DNA of 64,000 bases from JABDBE01 sp049585795 (lineage in GTDB: Bacteria > Acidobacteriota > Terriglobia > Terriglobales > Acidobacteriaceae). Position 1 is the first letter of the stretch, and the number at the start of each line of letters is the position of its first letter. Below, piece by piece: positions 43,552 through 50,413 of this stretch. Both the position numbers and the translations under genes were made by a program. The notes beneath the pieces are model-generated. The model did no database searches. It had not been told where the DNA came from and was given only the letters and a program-made list of their open reading frames with translations. Location of the stretch: the NCBI GenBank assembly GCA_049585795.1, contig JBAVAQ010000108.1, positions 81,436 to 145,435 of the forward strand, written 5' to 3'.

Positions 43552-43665
43552 TGAGTCGTGGTTGCGGTAGCGACGGGCAGCCATTTCAATTTAGGCTGGC
43601 TCTTTTTGGCAAAATGAAGTAACCAAAATCGTGGTCGCACCATCCATAGTTGTAGGGTTAGGTGT

Positions 43666-44001
43666 ATGTCGCTTGGGCCATATTTCGGAAACGGGCGGCA
43701 GGGAACGATCTGCAGCCGAGCCCTATTCGCGTGCGTAGCGCTTATCGGGGTGCTGGCTGCCCGCAATGTGCTGCCGCATTTCCCCCAGGCTACGAGTTCC
43801 CACTCGGCAGTCAGCGTCGATTCGCACCACGACCAGAGACCCAGATTTGACAACAGCGGACCGAGATGGAGCGCTCCCGCTGAGAGCTTTTTACCAACTC
43901 CTCCCGCTGCCGAATCTGCGCATTTAGCGCCGGTATCTCCGCTGTCGTCCTCGCTTCAGAGCAGAGGTTTTCACTTCAATCGCCCGCCTCCAATCAGCTA
44001 A
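43666..44001 (+). CDS. Small membrane-anchored RPPP-motif protein, copy C
   Basis: A 111-residue protein: short N-terminus, one membrane segment (SRALFACVALIGVLAARNVL), a His/Ser/Gln-rich middle, the motif PRWSAPAESFLPTPP and a C-terminal FHFNRPPPIS. It shares this plan with copies A and B on the opposite strand, which is the main reason to call it a gene. The ribosome-binding site (AGG, three bases before ATG) is weak. It is a solitary copy between the DUF5818-like gene and the receiver/DksA pair. Confidence 0.62.
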   Translation: MSLGPYFGNGRQGTICSRALFACVALIGVLAARNVLPHFPQATSSHSAVSVDSHHDQRPRFDNSGPRWSAPAESFLPTPPAAESAHLAPVSPLSSSLQSRGFHFNRPPPIS

Positions 44002-44160
44002 TCCATTCCGGCGGAAGAATCAACAAAGCTTTTAACGTTCCGGCGCTTCGCAAACATTGGAAGTGGCCGACGGTTGCTTCCGCGGCCCGAGGAGGCGCTG
44101 CCATCCCAGCGCGATGAAATCAATTCCGCCCGAACCGGACTTGAATATGAGGATTGGAGA

Positions 44161-44508
44161 ATGCAAATGAGTGGAATGAAGATTCTATGTGTTGAAGACC
44201 AGCCCGAGTACAGGGCATTGCTGGCATACATGCTGGAAGGAATTGGTTACGAAGTCATGCCTGCATGCAACGGACTGGAGGCGATCGATATGTTCAGTAA
44301 ACAGTCGATCGACGGAGTACTCCTGGAATACAACTTGCCGGATGCAAGCGGGGCCACGTTGCGCGCCAAGATGAAAGCAATACGCCCGGATGTTCCCATC
44401 CTGCTGTTTGCTGGCATTGGCAGTCAGACACCATTCATGCTGCGCTTCTTCGACGCTTATCTGCGGGATGCGGGGCGGTTTGGAGATTTAGGAGATTTGG
44501 ACATATGA
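44161..44508 (+). CDS. Stand-alone receiver-domain protein with Glu at the phosphorylation site
   Basis: About 115 residues, a single CheY-like receiver domain. MKILCVEDQPEYRALLAYML opens it with the acidic pair kept. The strand that should end in the phosphorylated Asp reads GVLLEYNLPD, with Glu instead. The conserved Thr/Ser (PILLFAGIG) is Ala and the conserved Lys (AYLRDAG) is absent. Such a protein is probably not phosphorylated in the usual way and may behave as constitutively active or bind a partner. Start at 44161 or 44167; GGAG fits 44167. Its stop overlaps the start of the DksA/TraR-like gene (ATGA). Confidence 0.8.
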   Translation: MQMSGMKILCVEDQPEYRALLAYMLEGIGYEVMPACNGLEAIDMFSKQSIDGVLLEYNLPDASGATLRAKMKAIRPDVPILLFAGIGSQTPFMLRFFDAYLRDAGRFGDLGDLDI

Positions 44509-44936
44509 GGTTAGAGCAATCGCGAATGAAGTTGGACAGCATAGAAATCTTGAGGTGCCGTCGCATTCTCGAAATTCGGCGGGACGAAGCAATGCGGTCT
44601 CTTGATCGATTGGGAGATGAAGCCCGTGGCTTGGATTCCGACGGTCCCAAAGATGTAGGGGACGTCTGCATCTCGAACCTGTCGAAGGAAGCTCTGTTTC
44701 AGCAGAGGGACGAACGACAACTGATAGTGCGTATGACTGAGTCAGCACTGGATCGAATTCAACAAGGCACATTCGGAGTATGTGTGGCCTGTGGCGACCA
44801 CATTAATCCCCACCGACTCGATGCTCTGCCCTGGACCCAGTACTGCCTTAGCTGCCAAAAGGAGTTCGAGCAAGGAGAAAAGTTCAAGAACAAACTGCAT
44901 GCGGCTGACCGGCGAATCGCGCTGAAGGCGGGATAA
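44505..44936 (+). CDS. DksA/TraR-family zinc-finger protein
   Basis: A 143-residue protein with a helical coiled-coil N-terminal half and a C4 zinc finger at about residues 93-117 (GVCVACGDHINPHRLDALPW then YCLSCQKEF). Proteins of this family insert into the RNA polymerase secondary channel and change promoter response, often with ppGpp. The tip of the coiled coil (DSDGPKDVGDV) does not show the classical D-x-x-D-x-A motif exactly, so activity may differ from DksA. Translationally coupled to the receiver gene by a four-base overlap, suggesting a joint role. Confidence 0.87.
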   Translation: MRLEQSRMKLDSIEILRCRRILEIRRDEAMRSLDRLGDEARGLDSDGPKDVGDVCISNLSKEALFQQRDERQLIVRMTESALDRIQQGTFGVCVACGDHINPHRLDALPWTQYCLSCQKEFEQGEKFKNKLHAADRRIALKAG

Positions 44937-44984
44937 CTCTGGCAACCTGTGCACCGAATAAAAGAAAAAAAGAGGAGGAATGTC

Positions 44985-45599
44985 ATGAACACGATTTGCA
45001 AGATCGGAAGTTTTACATGCGCGGCGCTGGCGGTCAGTCTGATTTTCTTGACCATACCGGCTGGAGCGACGACCGGTGATTTCTACCCCTCGTACACACA
45101 CGCCAAAGTGGTCGCCCATCTGCCACTCTCAGGCGGGGTACAGCAAATGTTCCTGCAACAGGAAGGTAACAAACAGTACCTGTATGTGCAGCAGGCTTCG
45201 CGGCAAGGTTTCACGGTAATCGATGTAACCAAGGCGGCGAAACCAAAGACAGTCAGTTACGTGTCACAGGAGACATTGGCCGCGGTGGGACCTGGGCTCG
45301 CGATCGCGGAGACGACTGAGAACCCTGCGAGCCCGAACTCTGACATGGCTGGAAGCGCGCAAGGCACCCGGGGTAGTGTGGCGCCTGAATCAATTCGCGT
45401 GCTCGACACCAGCAATCCAGCGCACGTGCGGACGGTTCAAACCTTCACCGGAGTCACGAGCGTCTTGCCGGATAATGCCCGCGGCTTGATCTATGTGGCG
45501 AACGGCGATGGCATCTGGATCCTCTCGCATCAGCAATTGTTGCGAAGGCACAGCTGCAGTTCAGAGGATGAGTTGTCACCGGTTCCCAACTGCGATTAG
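44985..45599 (+). CDS. Secreted LVIVD-repeat-like protein
   Basis: About 204 residues. AGGAGG six bases before the ATG at 44985; signal peptide (CAALAVSLIFLTIPAGA). The mature part has beta-propeller-type strands typical of LVIVD/YncE-like repeats: KYLYVQQASRQGFTVIDVTKA-like first blade, ESIRVLDTSNPAHVRTVQTF second blade and GLIYVANGDGIWILS third. Only three blades are present, so it is short for a propeller and may be truncated or assemble. Ends in a Cys-containing tail. Function unknown; possibly co-transcribed with the DksA-like gene 48 bases before. Confidence 0.68.
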   Translation: MNTICKIGSFTCAALAVSLIFLTIPAGATTGDFYPSYTHAKVVAHLPLSGGVQQMFLQQEGNKQYLYVQQASRQGFTVIDVTKAAKPKTVSYVSQETLAAVGPGLAIAETTENPASPNSDMAGSAQGTRGSVAPESIRVLDTSNPAHVRTVQTFTGVTSVLPDNARGLIYVANGDGIWILSHQQLLRRHSCSSEDELSPVPNCD

Positions 45600-45683
45600 C
45601 GGCCCATGCGCGATTAGCCGGGCCGTTTCTCGCTCCGGGCAGGCAAACCACTGATCGCCGTTAGTGCCGGAGAGGAGATTCAC

Positions 45684-45911
45684 TTGAGCAAGAAAAGGTT
45701 TGTCCAACGAAGCTGGGGTTCGAAGGGCGTAGTGCCTGCGCCGCGTAGGAACGCAGCTTCGTTCGATCAGGTGGTGGAGAACTTGGGTCTCTCTCCGGCA
45801 CAGTTCGAAAACTCTGCGGAACTTAAAGAGTGGGTGCGCGCCAACCGAGAGCACAAGTACGTGCCCATTGATCTCTTGGTCGCGTGGGGCTTTGAAGTGG
45901 AGCCGCAGTGA
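45684..45911 (+). CDS. Small basic protein, TTG start, unknown function
   Basis: A 75-residue frame beginning with TTG, preceded by AGGAG at six-base spacing. It is basic at the N-terminus (SKKRFVQRSWGSKGVVPAPR) and has a helical remainder (FENSAELKEWVRANREHKYV) ending in LLVAWGFEVEPQ. No signal peptide and no recognised domain; it might be a small DNA- or RNA-associated protein. The good ribosome-binding site and absence of a competing gene support it. Confidence 0.55.
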   Translation: MSKKRFVQRSWGSKGVVPAPRRNAASFDQVVENLGLSPAQFENSAELKEWVRANREHKYVPIDLLVAWGFEVEPQ

Positions 45912-45991
45912 GAAACCAGTTTAATGATCCAGGAGCATATTTGTCCGCCTGAAGCGATTTTGGAGGTGAGAGAGAATTTCGGAGGTGCGGT

Positions 45992-46423
45992 ATGAAACTG
46001 ATGTTGATCGTTGTGTTGTTGGTTGGGTTTTTTGTGCCTGCATACGGCCAACAACAATTGTGCTTTTCCAAGAACTGCTCGCAAACACCAGTTGCCATCT
46101 TCAAGCTGGATCGGAGTGACACACAACTCGCTAACATCTTTCGACCTTTGCCAGCGCTGCCAGCTTACCAGCCAGTTGCGCCGTTGGCATTCTCGCCGTC
46201 CACCAGGCAGTTTTTTCGATACTCGGTGCCTGCACACGTTGACAACGGGTTGAGCCTTCCGAAACTCAGTAAGCCTGCGCCGGGCGAAACCGGCCACGGC
46301 TCGTGGATGGGGACGAACTACCCGTCTGGTCTGAGCGGCGCAAGCCCGACTGGACCCGCTTTTTCAGCTCGTACTTTTTCAACTGGACAAGGGGGAATTG
46401 GATTCACGCCAGCATCCCGCTAG
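45992..46423 (+). CDS. Small secreted protein of unknown function
   Basis: A 143-residue protein with GGAGG before its ATG and a clear signal peptide (LMLIVVLLVGFFVPAYG). The mature part is rich in Pro, Ser, Gly and Phe, starts with QQQLCFSKNC (two cysteines, possible disulfide) and looks mostly unstructured. I recognise no family. One of a run of small exported proteins on this strand. Confidence 0.62.
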   Translation: MKLMLIVVLLVGFFVPAYGQQQLCFSKNCSQTPVAIFKLDRSDTQLANIFRPLPALPAYQPVAPLAFSPSTRQFFRYSVPAHVDNGLSLPKLSKPAPGETGHGSWMGTNYPSGLSGASPTGPAFSARTFSTGQGGIGFTPASR

Positions 46424-46522
46424 TTTTGACCGTGGGTAGAGAGGAAGAAGAGAAAGAATGGAAACCAGAACACTATTTGCGAGGCGACACGCGATGACAT
46501 AACTTTTCGAGGGGTAATTTTT

Positions 46523-47287
46523 ATGAAACGCACACTTACGAAGCGCATATTGGGGATCGGTCTAATCTTGTTTGCCGCGGAATTATTCGCTCAGAGCGCC
46601 ATTCCCGCCGGCACCATCCTTCCTGTCGCTTTGAACTCTTCCTTGAACTCACGAAAGCTCAAAGCCGGCCAATTGATTACAGCGCGAGTGATGCAAGACG
46701 TTCCGTTGTCGCCAGAGTTGAAGCTTCATGCTGGGGCGAAAGTGATCGGTCACGTGATCGATGTCAAACCGGCAAACGGGATCGCGAAAGCGCAAGTATC
46801 CATCCGATTTGACACTTTGCTGATGTCGAAGCAGAGCATACCGATCATCACCGATTTAAGGGCGTTGGCGTCGATGATGGCAGTAGAGCAAGCGCAACTT
46901 CCTGAGGCTGGCCCCGACCGCGGAACGTCAGAGAACGCGTGGACTACGGATCAGATCGGAGGTGAAGTTGTTTACCGCGGCGGTGGACCAGTTGCCAACG
47001 GACTGCAATTTGTGGGAACGCCGACGGCCAACGGCGTGCTGGTGCATATCTCCGCAAAACCCGGCAGCTCATGCCGGGGCGACGTCGAAGGCAAAGATCG
47101 GCTACAGGCGCTGTGGGTGTTTTCCTCCGACGCTTGTGGAGTCTATGATTTCGTGGATCTGAATATAGTTCATGCGGGACGAACCGATCCGGTCGGCCTC
47201 ATCACTTTGAAGTCCGACCACGGCGACGTGAACGTAAGGGCGGGCAGCGGAATGTTATTACGAGTGAACAACAAACCGGTGTTATGA
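46523..47287 (+). CDS. Secreted protein with TrbI/VirB10-like motif
   Basis: A 254-residue exported protein (signal GIGLILFAAELFAQ). The N-terminal domain shows AIPAGTILPVALNSSLNSRK, LKAGQLITARVMQDVPLSP and LKLHAGAKVIGHVIDVKP, the same pattern seen in the protein at 22620 and like the beta-barrel of TrbI/VirB10. The C-terminal part has two cysteines and beta strands (GVLVHISAKPGSSCRGD, IVHAGRTDPVGLITLKS). No conjugation genes are near. Ends before a strong terminator. Function unknown. Confidence 0.68.
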   Translation: MKRTLTKRILGIGLILFAAELFAQSAIPAGTILPVALNSSLNSRKLKAGQLITARVMQDVPLSPELKLHAGAKVIGHVIDVKPANGIAKAQVSIRFDTLLMSKQSIPIITDLRALASMMAVEQAQLPEAGPDRGTSENAWTTDQIGGEVVYRGGGPVANGLQFVGTPTANGVLVHISAKPGSSCRGDVEGKDRLQALWVFSSDACGVYDFVDLNIVHAGRTDPVGLITLKSDHGDVNVRAGSGMLLRVNNKPVL

Positions 47288-47367
47288 GTTGTTGTGTGGG
47301 CAGATGTGCGTGACTCCTGCGCGCCTTCCTATACAAGAATGTGGAGATTGCGCGCCCGCTGGTTGTC

Positions 47368-47400
47368 GGCGGTCCGGTTATTCCGGACCGCCCGTTTTTT
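47368..47400 (+). terminator. Rho-independent terminator after 46523-47287
   Basis: Perfect 10-bp stem GGCGGTCCGG / CCGGACCGCC (47368-47377 and 47383-47392), five-base loop TTATT, then CG and six Ts (47395-47400). It is about 80 bases after the stop of the preceding plus-strand gene. Confidence 0.9.
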
Positions 47401-47460
47401 ATGCCCTTTTGCCGCGCGGCAGAACCGCACTTCCAGCCGAGTTACCGCGTTAGCTCTGCG

Positions 47461-47931
47461 TCATGGCCGAGTCAAACTCGCTCGCAAGAGTAGAGGTTGT
47501 GCGTCGACATCCTGCTTAGTATCGCGGGCGAACTCATTTTCATGCCTCGCCGAGTAGATGAACTCGTGTCCCGTGATGCGATCCGGATAGTACCACTTTA
47601 GCAGGGCTTCCGGCTTGTCGTGCGGACGCTCTGCAAACTCGATCTGGGTCTCGTTGCTCACGTCCCAACGCTGGGTGGACGCCGTTATCAAGGTTGCCTC
47701 CAATTTCTTCCAATCCGCAGAGAATATCTGCACGATGTTGCGGTCAGACAGGTTATTTTGCAATACAAACCAATAGCTGCCCGCAGGCAAAATGCCGCCC
47801 GGGATTTCTACCGGCTCACTGAACTTTAACTTCGTCATCTGATCCCAGTCATCGGCCTGAGCAGCGGGCATGAAAACCGCACAAGCCAGAATGAAACAGA
47901 AAATAATTGCTAATACGTTTCGAGTATTCAT
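47461..47931 (-). CDS. Secreted protein of unknown function
   Basis: About 156 residues. The ATG at 47931 is preceded by GAGGAG and gives a signal peptide (IIFCFILACAVFMPAAQA). The mature domain looks all-beta: MTKLKFSEPVEIPGGILPAG, YWFVLQNNLSDRNIVQIFSA and ALLKWYYPDRITGHEFIY. I know similar proteins only as hypothetical ones in Acidobacteriota (the ILPAGSYWF phrase recurs). No catalytic motif is visible. It converges on the terminator and diverges from the FecR-domain gene. Confidence 0.68.
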   Translation of the reverse strand: MNTRNVLAIIFCFILACAVFMPAAQADDWDQMTKLKFSEPVEIPGGILPAGSYWFVLQNNLSDRNIVQIFSADWKKLEATLITASTQRWDVSNETQIEFAERPHDKPEALLKWYYPDRITGHEFIYSARHENEFARDTKQDVDAQPLLLRASLTRP

Positions 47932-48252
47932 TCCTTGTCTCCTCACTAGCCTGGATGGGCTATTAAGTACGAAGGCCCCGCGAGTCAAGAAGGTTGCCCA
48001 AGCCCTGACAATCGGCGACGTGTTGACTGGGAAAAAATTCCCGCGAAATCTCGACCAACCGCGGCAATCTGGTTACTTCTCTCGTTGGGGCGCATCTAAG
48101 ACGGGTGGGTGTGTTGGAGGCAGTTCTGTGTGTTCAATTCCTTGTTGTGCTCTATCCGATTCGCCATTCTTCGTTCGTTCACACGCCCGCAGTTGCATCA
48201 CCTGATTCACTCCCCTCATCAAACATAGTAGAGAAAAAAGAGGAGAGAACAT
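47932..48252. other. Divergent intergenic region
   Basis: 321 bases between two divergent secreted-protein genes. It holds TTGACT (48023-48028) followed at once by GGGAA-AAAA-TTCCC (48029-48042), a palindrome that may be an operator. No small gene with family features and no RNA gene were seen. Confidence 0.35.
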
Positions 48253-49365
48253 ATGTGGCTGCCAAGGATGAAAGCAATCGCGGGTTTCTTCCTGGCCGTG
48301 ATTTTATCTGCGCCCGCATGGGCAATCGATACGAACGCCAGATCTGCAGTACCAGGGACGCTCAACTATGTGGAAGGAAAAGTTTCGATGGGTGATCAGC
48401 CCCTCGACGCAAAATCGATCGGCACGGCTGAGTTGCAACCGGGTCAATCACTGACCACAGAAGACGGCAAGGCTGAGATTCTGCTGACGCCGGGAGTTTT
48501 TCTGCGCGTGGGCGCCAACAGTTCGGTGAAAATGATCTCGCCCAGCCTCACCAACACGGAGGTTGGAGTCGACAGAGGCCACGCCATGATCGAAGTGGCG
48601 GAGATACACCCGGAAAACGATATTCGCATCACAGGAGCGGGTACGACTGCGCAGCTCTTGAAAACTGGACTGTACGACTTCAATCTTGATCAACAGGCAT
48701 TCCGAGTTTTTGATGGCGAGGCCAGGGTCGAAGGGAACGGCGGGGAGGTCACCGTAAAGGGTGGGCGTCAGGTAAGCCTTAACGCTAGTGCTCCCCTGAA
48801 AGCGGAAAAGTTTAAGAAAAAAACATATCAGCAAGACGATTTGTATCGCTGGAGCAGCCTGCGCTCTGCGTACCTTGCGGAAGCCAACGTCAATGCGTCG
48901 AGCATCTACGTAAACAACGGGTGGGGACCGTGGGGACCGGGTTGGTGGGGTGCTGGGTGGTATTGGGATCCTTGGTTCAGTGCCTACACTTTCATCCCCG
49001 GCGACGGAATTTTCTACAGCCCCTTCGGCTGGGGATTCTATTCGCCGTGGTGGGTGTATCAGGCTCCGTTCTACGGCTACGGATACGGGTATGGACGTCA
49101 ACCTTACTATCACCATTTCAGCAATAACATTCATAACTGGGGCCCTGGCAATCACTACGTTGGAGGCGACCACTACGCCAATGGCATTTACCGCGGTCCC
49201 GGATCTACCGGCGCCGGTTTTCGTTCCGGACCCAGAATGCCGGGCGGAGCGCGTGGTTTCGGAGCGCCCCGCTACGCCGGCGGCTTTCAGGGCGGTGGCT
49301 TCCATGACGGAGGCTTCCACGGCGGCGTAGGCTTCCACGGTGGCGGCGGCTTCCACGGGCGCTGA
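48253..49365 (+). CDS. FecR-domain secreted protein with Gly/aromatic and GGFHGG repeats
   Basis: A 370-residue exported protein (signal IAGFFLAVILSAPAWA). A FecR-like beta-helix domain follows (LNYVEGKVSMGDQPLDAKSI, LTTEDGKAEILLTPGVFLRV, FRVFDGEARVEGNGGEVTVK), typical of cell-surface sensing or binding. The C-terminal half is very rich in Trp, Tyr, Gly and Phe (GWGPWGPGWWGAGWYWDPWF) and ends in a Gly-His-Phe repeat (GGFHDGGFHGGVGFHGG). The His-rich tail could bind metal; the aromatic part could be an adhesive or phase-separating region. No sigma/anti-sigma partner is adjacent. AGGAG precedes the ATG. Confidence 0.8.
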   Translation: MWLPRMKAIAGFFLAVILSAPAWAIDTNARSAVPGTLNYVEGKVSMGDQPLDAKSIGTAELQPGQSLTTEDGKAEILLTPGVFLRVGANSSVKMISPSLTNTEVGVDRGHAMIEVAEIHPENDIRITGAGTTAQLLKTGLYDFNLDQQAFRVFDGEARVEGNGGEVTVKGGRQVSLNASAPLKAEKFKKKTYQQDDLYRWSSLRSAYLAEANVNASSIYVNNGWGPWGPGWWGAGWYWDPWFSAYTFIPGDGIFYSPFGWGFYSPWWVYQAPFYGYGYGYGRQPYYHHFSNNIHNWGPGNHYVGGDHYANGIYRGPGSTGAGFRSGPRMPGGARGFGAPRYAGGFQGGGFHDGGFHGGVGFHGGGGFHGR

Positions 49366-49438
49366 CGCAATAGATTCGGAGAACGGGTTCAGGTTGGCCA
49401 AAGGTTCCTGATTTGTGGCGAGAAAAGGAGACGACCGC

Positions 49439-50224
49439 ATGAAATGGCTCTTTTCGCTATTGCTGCTATTGCCCGCAACGATGCTTGCACAAAGTCCATT
49501 TGATGGAACCTGGGTAGCTAAGTTGGAGAAGGCACAGTTGCCCGAGAAGGCGGAGGTCTACTTGTTGCAGAACGGCATCTATGAATGCTCCAGCTGCGTC
49601 CCCAGGATCAGAGTCAACGCCGACGGCAAGGATTATCCAATCGCTGGCTCGCCCTATTTCAGCACCATCAGCATTCGCATCATCGACAACAACAGCATCG
49701 AATTGACGGAGAAACAAGGCAGCAAGGTCGTCTATTCGGAAACAGACTCGGTTTCTCCCGACGGCGAGACTCTGCTACAGAAGATGACAGATTCAGCCGC
49801 GCCGAGCGGGCAACCGATAGCCGGAGAGGAAACCTATAACCGCATCGGTATACGACCGTCGGATGCAAATGCGATTTCCGGATCATGGCAAGCGCACAAG
49901 GTAAAAATCACTTCCGAGAACGGAAGCACCGTTAGCTATCGTAGTGTGCCGGACGGATTGCAGGCTTCCAGTCCCGGTGGCGAAGGCTACGAGGCCAAAT
50001 TTGACGGGAAGGAATGTCTGATCCGCGGAGATCCGGTCCACGGTACTGTCTCGTTGAAGCAAATCGATGCCCACACCATCGTCGAAACCGACAGCGAGGA
50101 AGGCGTCGTTCATTACAGACTTGTCATGGCTGTTTCGCCCGATGGCAAATCCATGAAGGTTACGGAGACTGATCGGGAGCGGGGCACGACGATGACCTAC
50201 ACCATGGAGAAGAAGTCGCAATAA
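49439..50224 (+). CDS. Secreted protein of unknown function
   Basis: About 261 residues with a signal peptide (LFSLLLLLPATMLAQ); AAGGAG is eight bases before the ATG at 49439. Its body looks like two lipocalin-like halves: SPFDGTWVAKLEKAQLPEKA with IYECSSCVPRIRVNADGKDY, and AISGSWQAHKVKITSENGST with HYRLVMAVSPDGKSMKVTET. The two halves each start with a G-x-W motif, a lipocalin hallmark. I know such proteins in Acidobacteriota as hypothetical. It may bind small hydrophobic molecules; unproven. Immediately upstream of thiC. Confidence 0.7.
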   Translation: MKWLFSLLLLLPATMLAQSPFDGTWVAKLEKAQLPEKAEVYLLQNGIYECSSCVPRIRVNADGKDYPIAGSPYFSTISIRIIDNNSIELTEKQGSKVVYSETDSVSPDGETLLQKMTDSAAPSGQPIAGEETYNRIGIRPSDANAISGSWQAHKVKITSENGSTVSYRSVPDGLQASSPGGEGYEAKFDGKECLIRGDPVHGTVSLKQIDAHTIVETDSEEGVVHYRLVMAVSPDGKSMKVTETDRERGTTMTYTMEKKSQ

Positions 50225-50373
50225 GCATCGCCCCGAAACTGAGCGCAGATCGCTTCGACGTCGGTATGCAAAGCATCGCCGGCGAATTCAAGACTCGCAT
50301 AGCGCCGGCCCCAATTGCTCGAAATGCTGAAAATGAATGTAGTGGCCGCGAGGGTCGATCGCGATCGGTGGCG

Positions 50374-50379
50374 TATAAT
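50374..50379 (+). promoter_or_regulatory. TATAAT -10-like box upstream of thiC
   Basis: TATAAT lies 35 bases before the thiC ATG; no convincing -35 box is seen. The 189-base gap before thiC lacks the CUGAGA and ACC-GAUC segments expected of a thiamine-pyrophosphate riboswitch, and a transcript from this box would leave only about 30 bases of leader. Confidence 0.35.
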
Positions 50380-50413
50380 CGGCTTTTGAAGAATCCAGCA
50401 TAGGTGACAAGCA

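Noticed and set aside
43560..43630. Terminator-like AGCC/GGCT with CTTTTT after the DUF5818-like gene
   Set aside because: Stem is too short and imperfect to be called.
43419..43853. 144-codon minus-strand frame
   Set aside because: Overlaps both the DUF5818-like gene and copy C on the opposite strand; composition atypical and no family match.
50225..50413. Possible TPP riboswitch before thiC
   Set aside because: Expected CUGAGA and the ACC/GAUC segments were not found; only a TATAAT box is visible.
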